Shown piece after piece: positions 11,210 through 20,975 of a DNA stretch of 35,237 nucleotides. Within the stretch, counting starts at the first letter, position 1. Every line of letters starts with the position of its first letter. Both the position numbers and the translations under genes were made by a program. The stretch covers positions 1-35,237 of the forward strand of contig JAJXUC010000020.1 in NCBI GenBank assembly GCA_021783435.1, read 5' to 3'. Under the pieces are notes generated by a model. It was not told where the DNA came from. It saw only the letters and a program-made list of their open reading frames with translations, and did not search any database. The stretch comes from Pseudomonadota bacterium (GTDB lineage Bacteria > Pseudomonadota > Gammaproteobacteria > Burkholderiales > Burkholderiaceae).

Positions 11210-11287
11210 ATCCGGCGACAAACAGCGACATGCAGACCATAGTGACGCAATAAACTCGCTTCACGATCAGGTGGAGGTCCAACAACG

Positions 11288-11698
11288 ATGCAAACCGTTC
11301 ACACACGAAAACGACCCGAATACCGCAATATCCACATCGCCCAGATCGTGCGCTACCGCATGCCTCTCGCGGCCATCGTTTCGATTTTGCACCGAATCAG
11401 CGGGGCCTTGATGTTCCTGCTTCTGCCCTTTGCCCTGTGGGCCTTCGACGCCAGCCTGCGCTCGCCGCAGAGCTATGCCCAGCTTGGGCAGGTGCTGGGA
11501 TGGTGGCCTGTCAAGCTGGTGCTGCTGGGCATGTTCTGGGCTCTGGCCCATCATTGGGTGGCTGGGGTGCGGCACCTCATGATGGATGTCTTCCAGATCG
11601 TCAGCAAGGAACAGGGCCGCGTCTTGGCGGCGGCCACGTTCGTGGTCTCGCTGGCGGCCACGTTCGCTTTTGCTGCGCACATTTTCTGGGGGGCCTGA
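11288..11698 (+). CDS. sdhC: Succinate dehydrogenase cytochrome b556 subunit
   Basis: This is a 136-residue inner-membrane anchor of complex II with three predicted helices (about 29-52, 70-90 and 112-133). The quinone-site motif SILHRISG gives Ser32 and Arg36. The heme-ligand segment HWVAGVRHLMMD (89-100) provides His89. With SdhD it binds heme b and ubiquinone and holds the SdhAB dimer on the membrane. A GGTGGAGG at about 11270-11277 precedes the ATG. The 78-base gap after gntR shows no convincing promoter, so read-through from gntR is likely, although a weak promoter cannot be excluded. Confidence 0.95.
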   Translation: MQTVHTRKRPEYRNIHIAQIVRYRMPLAAIVSILHRISGALMFLLLPFALWAFDASLRSPQSYAQLGQVLGWWPVKLVLLGMFWALAHHWVAGVRHLMMDVFQIVSKEQGRVLAAATFVVSLAATFAFAAHIFWGA

Positions 11699-11699
11699 A

Positions 11700-12065
11700 A
11701 TGAGCGCACCGAATTTTGGCGCACACCGCTTGGTGGTGGGGGCGCATTACGGTTTCCGCGACTGGCTGGCCCAGCGCGTCACCGCCGTTGTGCTGGCCGT
11801 CTATGTTCTCGTGCTGCTGGGCTATTTCGTCTGGCCCGAGCCGTTGAGCTATGCGCGCTGGCAGGCTTTGTACGCCGCGCAGTGGATGAAGCTGCTGAGC
11901 TTTGTCGCCGTTGTCGCCTTGCTCTACCACGTGTGGGTGGGCATGCGCGACATCTGGATGGATTACATCAAGCCCGTGTGGGTGCGCCTGTCGTTGCAGG
12001 TGCTCACCATCGTCTGGCTTGTGGCTTGCGCCGGCTGGGCCGTGCAAGTCCTGTGGAGGGCGTAA
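11700..12065 (+). CDS. sdhD: Succinate dehydrogenase hydrophobic membrane anchor
   Basis: This is the 121-residue second membrane anchor of complex II, with three helices (about 24-45, 61-82 and 94-119). The segment LLYHVWVGMRDIWMDYIK places the heme ligand at His77 and the quinone-site pair at Asp88/Tyr89, as in the E. coli subunit. An in-frame extension upstream into sdhC exists, but the ATG at 11700, one base after the sdhC stop, gives the family N-terminus. Translation is probably coupled to sdhC. Confidence 0.95.
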   Translation: MSAPNFGAHRLVVGAHYGFRDWLAQRVTAVVLAVYVLVLLGYFVWPEPLSYARWQALYAAQWMKLLSFVAVVALLYHVWVGMRDIWMDYIKPVWVRLSLQVLTIVWLVACAGWAVQVLWRA

Positions 12066-12068
12066 GCC

Positions 12069-13832
12069 GTGCAAGTCAATCAACGCAAATTCGACGTGGT
12101 CATCGTGGGCGCCGGTGGTTCCGGCATGCGCTGCGCGCTGCAGCTCGCCCGCGATGGGCTGGACGTGGCGGTGTTGTCCAAGGTTTTTCCCACACGCTCG
12201 CACACGGTTGCGGCGCAGGGGGGCATCAGCGCCTCGCTGGGCAATATGAGCGAGGACAGCTGGTACTGGCATATGTTCGACACGGTCAAGGGGTCCGACT
12301 ACCTTGGCGACCAGGACGCCATCGAGTTCATGTGTCGCGAGGCGCCGAGCGCCGTGTACGAGCTCGAGCACATGGGCATGCCTTTCGATCGAAACCCCGA
12401 CGGCACCATCTACCAGCGTCCGTTCGGCGGGCACACCGCCAATCTGGGTGAAAAACCGGTGCAGCGCGCATGCGCCGCGGCCGACCGCACCGGCCACGCC
12501 CTGCTGCACACCCTGTATCAGCAGAACGTGGCCGCGCGTACTCACTTTTTCGTCGAGTGGATGGCGCTGGACCTGATCCGCGACGCCGAAGGCGACGTTC
12601 TCGGCGTCGTGGCGATGGAGATGGAAACCGGCGAGGTGACCATCCTGGAAGCCAAGGCCACCGTGCTGGCGACCGGCGGGGCGGGGCGGATTTTCGCCGC
12701 ATCGACGAATGCCTACATCAACACCGGCGACGGCCTGGGCATGGCCGCGCGCGCCGGCATTCCGCTGCAGGACATGGAGTTCTGGCAATTCCACCCCACC
12801 GGCGTGGCGGGCGCGGGCGTGCTCATCACCGAAGGTGTGCGCGGCGAAGGCGGCATCTTGCTCAATGCCAACGGTGAACGCTTCATGGAGCGCTACGCGC
12901 CCACCCTGAAGGATCTGGCGCCGCGCGATTTCGTGTCGCGTTCGATGGACCAGGAAATCAAGGAAGGGCGTGGCTGCGGTCCGCACAAGGACCATGTGTT
13001 GCTCAAGCTCGACCACCTCGGCGCCGAGACCATCCACAAGCGCCTGCCGTCGATTGCCGAAATCGCCCAGAAGTTCGCCAACGTCGATTGCACCAAGGAG
13101 CCCATCCCCGTGGTGCCCACCATCCACTACCAGATGGGCGGCATTCCGGCCAACATCCACAGCCAGGTGCTGACGGTTGGCGCGGACGGCGGCGACCGGG
13201 TGGTTGGCGGTTTGTACGCGATCGGCGAATGCTCCTGCGTCAGCGTGCATGGCGCGAACCGCCTGGGGACCAACTCCCTGCTCGATCTGGTGGTGTTCGG
13301 CCGCGCCGCAGGCAAGCATATCGCCTCGAGCGATCTGCTCAAGCGCAGCCACAAGCCCCTGCCGGCCGATGCGGCGGATCTCGCGCTGGCTCGCCTGGCG
13401 CGACTGGAAGCATCCAAGTCGGGCGAATCCATCCAGGACGTGGCGAACGCCATACGCACAGCCATGCAGACGCATTGCGGCGTGTTCCGCACTTCGGAGC
13501 TGTTGCGCGCCGGGGTGGACGCCATCGCGCAAATCGAGCAGCGCGTTCAGCGCATCCACCTCAAGGACAAATCGGCGGTGTTCAACACCGCACGGGTCGA
13601 GGCCCTGGAGGTGGAAAACCTGATCGAAACGGCCCGCGCCACCATCATCTCGGCCGAGGCCAGGCAGGAAAGCCGGGGCGCCCATTCGCATCGCGACCAT
13701 CCCGACAGGGACGACGTGAACTGGCTCAAGCACAGCCTGTGGTTCAGCGAGGACAACCGCCTCGCCTATCGCCCGGTGCAGATGAAGCCGCTGTCCGTGG
13801 ATACCTTCAAACCCAAGGCGCGTACCTTCTGA
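12069..13832 (+). CDS. sdhA: Succinate dehydrogenase flavoprotein subunit
   Basis: This is the 587-residue catalytic subunit of complex II, which oxidises succinate to fumarate. It has the FAD-binding GAGGSG (14-19) and His45 in RSHTVAAQGG for covalent FAD attachment. The substrate-site segments QFHPTG, RGEGG, HYQMGG and HGANRLGTNSLLD are all present. The C-terminal domain ends normally. The start is GTG at 12069, 3 bases after the sdhD stop, with GGAGGG at 12055-12060 giving an 8-base spacer. The flavinylation factor SdhE is encoded two genes downstream. Confidence 0.97.
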   Translation: MQVNQRKFDVVIVGAGGSGMRCALQLARDGLDVAVLSKVFPTRSHTVAAQGGISASLGNMSEDSWYWHMFDTVKGSDYLGDQDAIEFMCREAPSAVYELEHMGMPFDRNPDGTIYQRPFGGHTANLGEKPVQRACAAADRTGHALLHTLYQQNVAARTHFFVEWMALDLIRDAEGDVLGVVAMEMETGEVTILEAKATVLATGGAGRIFAASTNAYINTGDGLGMAARAGIPLQDMEFWQFHPTGVAGAGVLITEGVRGEGGILLNANGERFMERYAPTLKDLAPRDFVSRSMDQEIKEGRGCGPHKDHVLLKLDHLGAETIHKRLPSIAEIAQKFANVDCTKEPIPVVPTIHYQMGGIPANIHSQVLTVGADGGDRVVGGLYAIGECSCVSVHGANRLGTNSLLDLVVFGRAAGKHIASSDLLKRSHKPLPADAADLALARLARLEASKSGESIQDVANAIRTAMQTHCGVFRTSELLRAGVDAIAQIEQRVQRIHLKDKSAVFNTARVEALEVENLIETARATIISAEARQESRGAHSHRDHPDRDDVNWLKHSLWFSEDNRLAYRPVQMKPLSVDTFKPKARTF

Positions 13833-13852
13833 TTGCCGCCCCGGAGACCCCC

Positions 13853-14563
13853 ATGACCCGCAAGATGAAGTTTTCCATCTACCGCTACGACCCGGACAAG
13901 GACGCCAAACCCTACATGCAGGACTACGAGGTCGAGCTGCAGCACAACGACAAGATGCTGCTCGACGCGCTCATGCGCATCAAGGCCGACGTGGACGAGA
14001 CCGTCGCGTTTCGCCGTTCGTGCCGCGAGGGCGTGTGCGGTTCCGACGGCATGAACATCAACGGCAAGAACGGCCTGAGCTGCACCACCAACCTGCTCAG
14101 CTTGAAAGAGCCGGTGGTCCTCAAGCCACTGCCGGGGCTGCCGGTGATCCGCGACCTGATCGTCGACATGACGCAGTTCTTCAACCAATATCACTCGATC
14201 AAGCCCTACTTGATCAACGACACGCCGCCACCCGAGAAGGAGCGCCTGCAAAGTCCCGAGCAGCGCGAAGTGCTCGACGGGTTGTACGAGTGCATTCTTT
14301 GCGCCAGTTGCTCGACTTCCTGCCCGAGTTTCTGGTGGAATCCGGACAAATTCGTCGGCCCGGCCGGCCTACTGCAAGCCTACCGCTTCATCGCCGACAG
14401 TCGCGACGAGGCCACCAATGCCCGCCTGGACGATCTGGAAGATCCCTATCGCTTGTTCCGCTGCCACACCATCATGAACTGCGTCGATGTCTGCCCCAAG
14501 GGCCTCAACCCGACCAAGGCCATCGGCAACATCAAGGATCTGATGTTGCGCAGAGCGGTCTGA
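13853..14563 (+). CDS. sdhB: Succinate dehydrogenase iron-sulfur subunit
   Basis: This is the 236-residue electron-transfer subunit of complex II. The N-terminal ferredoxin domain binds [2Fe-2S] through Cys57, Cys62, Asp65 and Cys77 (the aspartate is also found in E. coli). The C-terminal domain has Cys147, Cys150, Cys153 and Cys214 for [4Fe-4S], and Cys157, Cys204 and Cys210 for [3Fe-4S]. All ligands are intact. The reading frame is open far upstream within sdhA, but the ATG at 13853, 20 bases after the sdhA stop and preceded by CCGGAG, gives the family N-terminus. Confidence 0.97.
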   Translation: MTRKMKFSIYRYDPDKDAKPYMQDYEVELQHNDKMLLDALMRIKADVDETVAFRRSCREGVCGSDGMNINGKNGLSCTTNLLSLKEPVVLKPLPGLPVIRDLIVDMTQFFNQYHSIKPYLINDTPPPEKERLQSPEQREVLDGLYECILCASCSTSCPSFWWNPDKFVGPAGLLQAYRFIADSRDEATNARLDDLEDPYRLFRCHTIMNCVDVCPKGLNPTKAIGNIKDLMLRRAV

Positions 14564-14566
14564 GTC

Positions 14567-14851
14567 ATGCTGCAGGATGCCAGCCCTGGAGCACGCGTTC
14601 CCGACGCCGCCGAGCTGCGCCGGCTGCGCTGGCGCGCGCGTCGTGGCCTGCTGGAGAACGATCTGATCCTCGGCCGGTTTTTCGAGCGCCATGCACAATC
14701 GTTGAACGCACGGGACTGGCGTGCCGTGCAGTCCCTGCTCGATCTCGATGACAACACCCTGCTCGAACTCGTTCTCGGCCAGGCCGTGTTGCCGCCCGAC
14801 CCCTGCAACGCTGATCGGATTCGTGTGCTGCACCTGCTCAGGACGGCTTAA
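14567..14851 (+). CDS. sdhE: FAD assembly factor SdhE
   Basis: This is a 94-residue protein of the SdhE/YgfY (Sdh5) family, which promotes covalent attachment of FAD to SdhA. The defining RGxxE motif is present as RGLLE (26-30), followed by the helical [12 protein letters not shown] and the conserved segment FxxLLDLDDNxLLEL. It begins 3 bases after the sdhB stop, fitting co-translation with its client complex. About 15 extra N-terminal residues precede the core, so an internal start is possible but unnecessary. Confidence 0.93.
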   Translation: MLQDASPGARVPDAAELRRLRWRARRGLLENDLILGRFFERHAQSLNARDWRAVQSLLDLDDNTLLELVLGQAVLPPDPCNADRIRVLHLLRTA

Positions 14852-14887
14852 AACTTGTTTGTTTTTGCCCACGCCATGCACTGCCCA

Positions 14888-14904
14888 GGGGCTTTTGCAG
14901 CCCC
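14888..14904 (+). repeat. Short hairpin in the gltA leader
   Basis: GGGGCT (14888-14893) and AGCCCC (14899-14904) form a perfect 6-bp stem with a 5-base loop in the 89-base gap between sdhE and gltA. No T-run follows, so it is not an intrinsic terminator. It may affect processing or expression between the sdh genes and gltA; no function is proven. No clear gltA promoter is visible in this gap. Confidence 0.35.
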
Positions 14905-14940
14905 GAGACGATGTCCTTTCCACCCATCCGGAGCTGCACC

Positions 14941-16254
14941 ATGACCCCCTCTGACGTCAAAGCCACGCTGTCCTTCTCCGACGGATCGCCCAGTATCGAG
15001 TTGCCCATCCACCAGGGTTCCCTGGGGCCGGACGTCATCGACATTCGCAAGCTCTACGCGCAGACCGGCAAGTTCACCTACGACCCGGGTTTTCTGTCCA
15101 CGGCGTCGTGCAGCTCGGCGATCACCTACATCGATGGCGACAAAGGTGAGCTGCTTTATCGAGGCTATCCCATCGAACAACTGGCGGTGCACTGCGATTA
15201 CATGGAGACCTGTTATCTGATTCTCTACGGTGAGCTGCCCAACGCGGAGCAGAAGAAGGCTTTCACCGCGCGCGTCACCCAGCACACCATGGTGCACGAG
15301 CAGATGCAGTTCTTCCTTCGAGGCTTTCGTCGCGATGCGCATCCAATGGCGGTTCTCACCGGACTGGTGGGGGCCATGTCGGCGTTCTACCCGGACTCGA
15401 TCAATCTGCACGACGCCGAGCAGCGCGATATTTCGGCCGTGCGCCTGATCGCCAAGATGCCCACGCTGGTGGCCATGGCCTACAAGTACAACATGGGCCA
15501 GCCCTTCATGTATCCGCAGAACAAGCTGAGCTATGCCGGCAATCTGATGCGCATGATGTGGGCCACGCCTTGTGACGAATACGAACCCAACCCAGTGATC
15601 GAGCGCGCGCTCGACCGCATTCTCATCCTGCATGCCGACCACGAGCAGAACGCGTCGACCTCGACCGTGCGTCTGTGCGCCTCATCCGGCACCAACCCGT
15701 TCGCCGCCATCGCGGCCGGCGTGGCCTGTCTGTGGGGGCCGGCCCACGGCGGCGCCAACGAAGCCAGCCTGAACATGCTCTACGACATCCAGGCGCAGGG
15801 CGGTGTGGCCAAGATCGGCGAGTTCATCAACCAGGTGAAGGACAAGAATTCCTCGGTGCGTCTGATGGGCTTCGGTCACCGCGTCTACAAGAACTATGAC
15901 CCGCGCGCCAAGCTGATGCGCGAAACCTGCCACGAGGTGCTCGACGCCCTCGGCCTGCACGATGATCCGCTGTTCAAGCTGGCCATGACCCTGGAGAAGA
16001 TCGCGCTCGAGGACGACTATTTCATCCAGCGCAAGCTCTATCCCAACGTCGACTTCTATTCCGGGATCGTGCAGAAGGCCATCGGCGTGCCGGTGTCGCT
16101 CTTCACCGCCATCTTCGCCCTGGCGCGCACCGTGGGTTGGATCGCCCAGCTCAACGAGATGATCTCCGATCCCGAGTACAAGATCGGCCGCCCGCGCCAG
16201 CTCTTCACGGGCGCAGTCCAGCGCAGCGTCGTGCCCATCGCCCAACGTGCCTGA
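14941..16254 (+). CDS. gltA: Citrate synthase
   Basis: This is a type II (hexameric, gram-negative type) citrate synthase of 437 residues that condenses acetyl-CoA with oxaloacetate. The catalytic residues are His269 (GPAHGGANE), His313 (GFGHRVYK) and Asp371 (PNVDFYSG). The N-terminal domain typical of NADH-sensitive enzymes is present (from about residue 7, [14 protein letters not shown]). A longer form from an ATG at 14911 is possible, but GGAG at 14929-14932 points to the ATG at 14941, which also matches the family. It follows sdhE by 89 bases and is closed by the terminator at 16278-16301. Confidence 0.97.
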   Translation: MTPSDVKATLSFSDGSPSIELPIHQGSLGPDVIDIRKLYAQTGKFTYDPGFLSTASCSSAITYIDGDKGELLYRGYPIEQLAVHCDYMETCYLILYGELPNAEQKKAFTARVTQHTMVHEQMQFFLRGFRRDAHPMAVLTGLVGAMSAFYPDSINLHDAEQRDISAVRLIAKMPTLVAMAYKYNMGQPFMYPQNKLSYAGNLMRMMWATPCDEYEPNPVIERALDRILILHADHEQNASTSTVRLCASSGTNPFAAIAAGVACLWGPAHGGANEASLNMLYDIQAQGGVAKIGEFINQVKDKNSSVRLMGFGHRVYKNYDPRAKLMRETCHEVLDALGLHDDPLFKLAMTLEKIALEDDYFIQRKLYPNVDFYSGIVQKAIGVPVSLFTAIFALARTVGWIAQLNEMISDPEYKIGRPRQLFTGAVQRSVVPIAQRA

Positions 16255-16277
16255 GCGGCCTCGCATTGTTGTACGGT

Positions 16278-16301
16278 AACCCGGCCGAGGCCGGGTTTTT
16301 T
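16278..16301 (+). terminator. Rho-independent terminator after gltA
   Basis: AACCCGGC (16278-16285) pairs with GCCGGGTT (16290-16297) across a CGAG loop and runs into six T residues (16296-16301). It lies 24 bases after the gltA stop and separates the TCA genes from the leucine genes. The following 74 bases up to leuC show no leader peptide rich in leucine codons and no strong promoter match. Confidence 0.85.
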
Positions 16302-16375
16302 CTCCCCGCTCACCTTAAAATCGACCGTTCGGCACAAGAAGCGGGCACAAAGCGCCCTCTGCTCCTGGAACACTG

Positions 16376-17776
16376 ATGGCACGCACCCTTTACGACAAGC
16401 TTTGGGATGAGCATATGGTGGACGTCGATTCCGACGGCACCGCGCTGCTCTATATCGATCGCCACCTGGTGCATGAAGTCACCAGTCCGCAGGCTTTCGA
16501 GGGTCTCGATCTGGCGCATCGCAAGATCTGGCGCATCAGCGCCAATCTTGCCGTTTCCGACCACAACGTGCCGACCACCGACCGCTCGGCAGGCATTGCC
16601 GATCCGGTGTCGCGCCTGCAGGTCGACACGCTGGACAGGAACTGCGACGCCAATGGCATCACCCAGTTCAAGATGAACGACCGGCGCCAGGGCATCGTCC
16701 ACGTCATCGGACCCGAGCAAGGCGCCACCCTGCCTGGCATGACCGTGGTATGCGGCGATTCCCACACCAGCACCCACGGCGCCTTCGGCGCCCTGGCCTT
16801 TGGCATCGGCACCAGCGAGGTCGAGCATGTGCTGGCCACGCAGACGCTCCTGGCGCGCAAGATGAAGAACATGCTCGTGCGCATCGGTGGCCAACTTCCC
16901 CCTGGCTGCACGGCCAAGGATGCCGCGCTGGCCGTGATCGGCACCATCGGCACCGCAGGCGGCACCGGCTACACCATCGAATTCGGCGGCCCCGTGGTTC
17001 GCGGGCTGAGCATGGAAGGGCGCATGACCCTTTGCAATATGGCCATCGAGGCCGGCGCGCGCGCCGGCCTGGTGGCGGTGGACGAGACGACGCTGCGCTA
17101 TATCAAGGGCCGCCCGTTTGCACCGACCGATGTGGAGTGGGAGCAGGCAGCCGCCTACTGGCGCACACTGCACTCGGATCCCGACGCCGTGTTCGACGCC
17201 GTGGTGGACATCGACGCCAGCCGCATCCGCCCGCAGGTCACCTGGGGGACCTCGCCCGAAATGGTCGCGGCCATCGACGAGCGCGTGCCCGACCCGGACA
17301 AGGAAAAGGATCCGGTGCGCCGCGCCGCGATGGAGCGCGCGTTGCAATACATGGGCCTGGAGCCGAACAAGCCGCTGGCCGACATTTTTGTCGACAAGGT
17401 GTTCATCGGCTCCTGCACCAACTCCCGCATCGAGGACCTGCGCGACGCCGCCCGCGTGCTGGCCGGCAAGCGCGTGGCGCCCAACATCAGGCTGGCGCTC
17501 GCGGTCCCGGGCTCCGGGCTGGTCAAGGCCCAGGCCGAGCGCGAGGGACTGGACAAGATTTTCAAGGCTGCCGGCTTCGAGTGGCGCGAGCCGGGCTGTT
17601 CCATGTGCCTGGCGATGAACGCCGACCGCCTGGAGCCGGGCGAGCGCTGCGCATCGACCTCCAACCGCAATTTCGAGGGGCGGCAAGGGCAGGGCGGGCG
17701 AACGCACCTCGTGAGCCCGGCTATGGCCGCCGCTGCCGCAGTCGCAGGGCATTTCGTCGACGTTCGCAGTCTTTGA
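16376..17776 (+). CDS. leuC: 3-isopropylmalate dehydratase large subunit
   Basis: This is the 466-residue large subunit of isopropylmalate isomerase, which converts 2-isopropylmalate to 3-isopropylmalate with LeuD in leucine synthesis. It is an aconitase-family protein with [4Fe-4S] cysteines Cys347 (GSCTNSR) and Cys408/Cys411 (GCSMCLAMN). Other family markers are DHNVPTTDR (62-70), [21 protein letters not shown] and the C-terminal [12 protein letters not shown]. The start is the ATG at 16376. It is the first gene of the long plus-strand biosynthetic run. Confidence 0.97.
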   Translation: MARTLYDKLWDEHMVDVDSDGTALLYIDRHLVHEVTSPQAFEGLDLAHRKIWRISANLAVSDHNVPTTDRSAGIADPVSRLQVDTLDRNCDANGITQFKMNDRRQGIVHVIGPEQGATLPGMTVVCGDSHTSTHGAFGALAFGIGTSEVEHVLATQTLLARKMKNMLVRIGGQLPPGCTAKDAALAVIGTIGTAGGTGYTIEFGGPVVRGLSMEGRMTLCNMAIEAGARAGLVAVDETTLRYIKGRPFAPTDVEWEQAAAYWRTLHSDPDAVFDAVVDIDASRIRPQVTWGTSPEMVAAIDERVPDPDKEKDPVRRAAMERALQYMGLEPNKPLADIFVDKVFIGSCTNSRIEDLRDAARVLAGKRVAPNIRLALAVPGSGLVKAQAEREGLDKIFKAAGFEWREPGCSMCLAMNADRLEPGERCASTSNRNFEGRQGQGGRTHLVSPAMAAAAAVAGHFVDVRSL

Positions 17777-17825
17777 GGTCTGGCGCCGCGCAACGCAAAT
17801 CCCCGTTCACACTTTCGAGCTCTTC

Positions 17826-18473
17826 ATGCAAGCTTTCACCGTTCACCAGGGCCTGGTGGTCCCCATCGACCGCGAAAACGTCGATACGGACGCCATCATT
17901 CCCAAGCAGTTTCTCAAGTCCATTCGGCGCTCGGGCTTCGGGCCGAATCTGTTTGACGAGTGGCGCTATCTCGACCACGGCGAGCCGGGGCAGGATCCTG
18001 CCACGCGCAAACCCAACCCGGATTTCGTGCTCAATCAGCCGCGCTACCAGGGCGCCAGCATCATGCTGGCACGCAAGAATTTCGGTTGCGGGTCCTCGCG
18101 CGAGCACGCGCCTTGGGCCATCGAGCAATACGGCGTCCGTGCCGTCATCGCACCCAGCTTCGCCGATATTTTTTTCAACAACAGCTTCAAGACCGGCCTG
18201 CTGCCCATCGTGCTGCCCGAGTCCGAAGTGTCCAAGCTGTTCGACGAGGTCTATGCCTTCGTCGGCTATCAGCTCACGGTCGACTTGCCGCGGCAGCGCG
18301 TGATCAAGCCCGACGGCACCGAACTGCCGTTCGAGATCACCGCTTTCCGCAAGGATTGCCTGGTGGGAGGCCTCGACGAAATCGGCCTGACCCTGCAGAA
18401 GTCGGACAAGATTCGCGCCTTCGAAGCCGAGCGCCTTGCACGCATGCCGTGGCTGGCGCACCGCATCCTCTGA
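17826..18473 (+). CDS. leuD: 3-isopropylmalate dehydratase small subunit
   Basis: This is the 215-residue small subunit of isopropylmalate isomerase, equivalent to the aconitase swivel domain. It shows [12 protein letters not shown] (20-31), the substrate-recognition loop [14 protein letters not shown] (about 84-97), and [17 protein letters not shown]. It lies 49 bases after leuC; that gap shows no additional small gene. The enzyme works only as a complex with LeuC. Confidence 0.97.
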   Translation: MQAFTVHQGLVVPIDRENVDTDAIIPKQFLKSIRRSGFGPNLFDEWRYLDHGEPGQDPATRKPNPDFVLNQPRYQGASIMLARKNFGCGSSREHAPWAIEQYGVRAVIAPSFADIFFNNSFKTGLLPIVLPESEVSKLFDEVYAFVGYQLTVDLPRQRVIKPDGTELPFEITAFRKDCLVGGLDEIGLTLQKSDKIRAFEAERLARMPWLAHRIL

Positions 18474-18494
18474 ACCCCCAACCTTCCATCATTC

Positions 18495-19589
18495 ATGAAA
18501 ATCGCTGTTCTGCCGGGTGACGGCATCGGTCCCGAGATCATGGCCGAGGCCGTGAAGGTGCTGCGCCGGCTGGAGTCGCACCAGGTGCGGTTCGAACTCG
18601 AGTTCGCCGATGTCGGCGGCATGGCATACGCCAGGCACGGCCACCCCTTGCCCGAGACCACGCTGACCCTGGCCAAGCAGGCCGATGCGGTGTTGTTCGG
18701 CGCGGTGGGCGACCCGCGCTACGACGCCTTGGAGCGCGCACTGCGCCCCGAACAGGCCATCCTGGGTTTGCGCAAGAACCTGGGCTTGTTCGCCAATCTG
18801 CGCCCCGCCGTGCTGTACGCCGAACTCGCCAGCGCCTCCAGCCTCAAGCCCGAGGTCGTGGTAGGACTGGACATCCTGATCGTGCGCGAACTCACCGGCG
18901 ACATCTATTTCGGTCAGCCGCGCGGGCGTCGCAGCGCGCCCGACGGCGCCTTCGCCGGCCAGCCCGAGGCTTTCGACACCATGCGCTACAGCCGCCCGGA
19001 AATCGAACGCATCGCCCATGTCGCATTCCAGGCGGCACGCACCCGCAAGGCGGCGGGACATGTCGGCAAGGTCACCAGCGTCGACAAGGCCAACGTGCTG
19101 GAAACCTTCCAGTTCTGGAAGGACGTGGTGACGGAGATTCACGCGCAGTATCCCGATGTTGAACTCGAGCATATGTATGTGGACAACGCGGCCATGCAAC
19201 TGGTGCGCGCGCCCAAGAAGTTCGACGTCATCGTCACCGGGAACATGTTCGGCGACATCCTGAGCGACGAGGCTGCCATGCTCACGGGCAGCATCGGGAT
19301 GCTGCCGTCGGCTTCGCTGAACGCGAACAGCCAGGGGCTTTATGAGCCTTCGCACGGTTCGGCCCCCGATATCGCGGGCAAGGGCATTGCCAATCCGCTG
19401 GCCACCATCCTCAGCGCGGCGATGATGCTGCGCTATTCGCTGGGGCAACCCGGGATGGCTGTGCGCATCGAGCAGGCGGTGCAGGCCGTGTTGCGCCAGG
19501 GCCTGCGCACGGCCGACATCGCCGAGCCGGGAACGCGCCAGGTCGGCTGTGCGCAGATGGGTGACGCCGTGGTTGCCGCGCTGGGTTGA
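18495..19589 (+). CDS. leuB: 3-isopropylmalate dehydrogenase
   Basis: This is a 364-residue NAD-dependent beta-decarboxylating dehydrogenase that oxidises 3-isopropylmalate on the way to leucine. The N-terminal [10 protein letters not shown], the substrate loop with [23 protein letters not shown] (arginine pair), [11 protein letters not shown] (catalytic lysine), [12 protein letters not shown] (metal-binding aspartates) and the NAD loop [18 protein letters not shown] are all present. The isopropylmalate rather than isocitrate specificity fits the LRKNLGLF segment and the position after leuCD. It starts 21 bases after leuD. Confidence 0.97.
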   Translation: MKIAVLPGDGIGPEIMAEAVKVLRRLESHQVRFELEFADVGGMAYARHGHPLPETTLTLAKQADAVLFGAVGDPRYDALERALRPEQAILGLRKNLGLFANLRPAVLYAELASASSLKPEVVVGLDILIVRELTGDIYFGQPRGRRSAPDGAFAGQPEAFDTMRYSRPEIERIAHVAFQAARTRKAAGHVGKVTSVDKANVLETFQFWKDVVTEIHAQYPDVELEHMYVDNAAMQLVRAPKKFDVIVTGNMFGDILSDEAAMLTGSIGMLPSASLNANSQGLYEPSHGSAPDIAGKGIANPLATILSAAMMLRYSLGQPGMAVRIEQAVQAVLRQGLRTADIAEPGTRQVGCAQMGDAVVAALG

Positions 19590-19628
19590 GAGCTGCGGGC
19601 GAAAACAATTCAAGACGAGACGGATCAG

Positions 19629-20759
19629 ATGGCAAACAGACGAGTGGGGCTTGTGGGGTGGCGCGGCATGGTGGGTTCCGTGCTGATGCAGCGCATGCGC
19701 GAAGAGGGCGATTTCGATCACATCGACCCGGTGTTCTTCTCGACCAGCAACGCGGGCGGTCAGGCTCCCGGATGGGCGAAGTCGAGCAACCCGCTGCTCG
19801 ACGCGCACGACATCGACGCGCTGCGCTCCTGCGACATCATCGTCACCGCCCAGGGTGGCGACTACACCACCGCCGTGTTCGACACGCTGCGCGCCACCGG
19901 TTGGGCCGGCCACTGGATCGACGCCGCCTCCTCCCTGCGCATGCGCGACGACTGCGTCATCATCCTCGATCCGGTCAATCGGCCGGTGATCGACGCGGCG
20001 ATCGACAAGGGTGGACGGAACTGGATCGGCGGCAATTGCACCGTCAGCTGCATGCTGATGGGCGTGGGCGCTTTGTTCAAGGCCGGCCTGGTGGAGTGGA
20101 TGACCAGCATGACCTACCAGGCGGCATCCGGCGGCGGCGCCCAGCACATGCGCGAGTTGCTCACGCAGTTCGGCACCCTTCATGCCGAGGTCGGCGCGCT
20201 TCTTGACGATCCCGCCTCGGCCATTCTGGACATCGACCGCGGCGTGATCGGCAAGCAGCGGGCGTTGACGGCTGATGAAACCCGCAACTTCGAGGTGCCG
20301 CTGGGAGGCAGTCTGATCCCCTGGATCGACAAGGACCTGGGCGGTGGCGTCTCGCGCGAGGAATGGAAGGCCGGCGCGGAAACCAACAAGATTCTGGGGC
20401 GCGGCGGCCCGTCCGCTCCGGCCATTCCGGTCGACGGCCTGTGCGTGCGCATCGGCGCGATGCGCTGCCACAGCCAGGCGCTCAGCCTCAAACTCACGCG
20501 GGATGTCCCGCTGGCCGAGATCGAGGCCATGATCGCCGCCGACAACGCCTGGGTGAAGGTCGTGCCCAACACGCGCGAAGCCAGCATCCGCGACTTGACA
20601 CCGGTCGCTGTCACGGGGACCCTCACCATCCCCGTCGGCCGCCTGCGCAAGCTGGCGATGGGCCCCCAATATCTGGGCGCATTCACGGTGGGCGACCAGC
20701 TCCTGTGGGGTGCGGCCGAACCGCTGCGCCGTATGCTGCGGATTTTGCTCGACGCCTGA
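19629..20759 (+). CDS. asd: Aspartate-semialdehyde dehydrogenase
   Basis: This is a 376-residue NADPH-dependent enzyme that reduces aspartyl phosphate to aspartate semialdehyde, the branch point to lysine/diaminopimelate, methionine and threonine. It has the Rossmann segment [14 protein letters not shown] (6-19), the catalytic Cys137 in [12 protein letters not shown] and the acid-base His281 in MRCHSQAL. It follows leuB by 39 bases and probably belongs to the same transcript. The product serves methionine synthesis, for which metZ lies further down the same strand. Confidence 0.97.
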   Translation: MANRRVGLVGWRGMVGSVLMQRMREEGDFDHIDPVFFSTSNAGGQAPGWAKSSNPLLDAHDIDALRSCDIIVTAQGGDYTTAVFDTLRATGWAGHWIDAASSLRMRDDCVIILDPVNRPVIDAAIDKGGRNWIGGNCTVSCMLMGVGALFKAGLVEWMTSMTYQAASGGGAQHMRELLTQFGTLHAEVGALLDDPASAILDIDRGVIGKQRALTADETRNFEVPLGGSLIPWIDKDLGGGVSREEWKAGAETNKILGRGGPSAPAIPVDGLCVRIGAMRCHSQALSLKLTRDVPLAEIEAMIAADNAWVKVVPNTREASIRDLTPVAVTGTLTIPVGRLRKLAMGPQYLGAFTVGDQLLWGAAEPLRRMLRILLDA

Positions 20760-20793
20760 AGCCTTCTCGCCTGAAGTCATCTCCTGCCCGTGA

Positions 20794-20815
20794 CAGGGTT
20801 CTGGCACGAACCCTG
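20794..20815. repeat. Perfect inverted repeat between asd and fimV
   Basis: CAGGGTTC (20794-20801) and GAACCCTG (20808-20815) form an 8-bp perfect stem with a 6-base loop, 34 bases after the asd stop. It lacks a T-run on the plus strand. It may be a weak or Rho-assisted terminator, or an mRNA end-stabilising hairpin, separating the leu-asd genes from fimV. Confidence 0.45.
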
Positions 20816-20883
20816 CATGCGCCCCATGTATGGCCTGGACGCGACAGTTCACGGCGTTGCCTAACTTCAGTATTTGGCCGAGC

Positions 20884-20912
20884 TTGTCAGGCTAACTAGC
20901 GGATGTTATGTT
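20884..20912 (+). promoter_or_regulatory. Predicted promoter of fimV
   Basis: TTGTCA (20884-20889) and TATGTT (20907-20912) are 17 bases apart, and a TG lies one base before the -10 (extended -10). The match is 5/6 and 4/6. It falls in the 216-base gap after asd and would give a start near 20919, about 57 bases before the preferred fimV start. Confidence 0.5.
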
Positions 20913-20975
20913 GTTTCGACCATCAATCTGCTGCGTGCCGTGAACAAAACCAAAGCTCAAGACAGGGGGTTCAAA

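Noticed and set aside
11601..13733. Long minus-strand open frame opposite sdhD-sdhA
   Set aside because: It is antisense to unambiguous complex II genes, with no family motif or start signal; explained by GC bias at third codon positions.
14911..14941. Upstream ATG start for gltA adding ten residues
   Set aside because: GGAG at 14929-14932 is correctly spaced for the ATG at 14941, and the extra residues do not resemble citrate synthase N-termini.
16302..16375. Leucine attenuator (leader peptide) before leuC
   Set aside because: There is no short reading frame with a run of leucine codons, and the only hairpin belongs to the gltA terminator.
18489..20852. Long minus-strand open frame opposite leuB-asd
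   Set aside because: Same reason: complete overlap with two well-supported enzymes and no independent evidence of coding.
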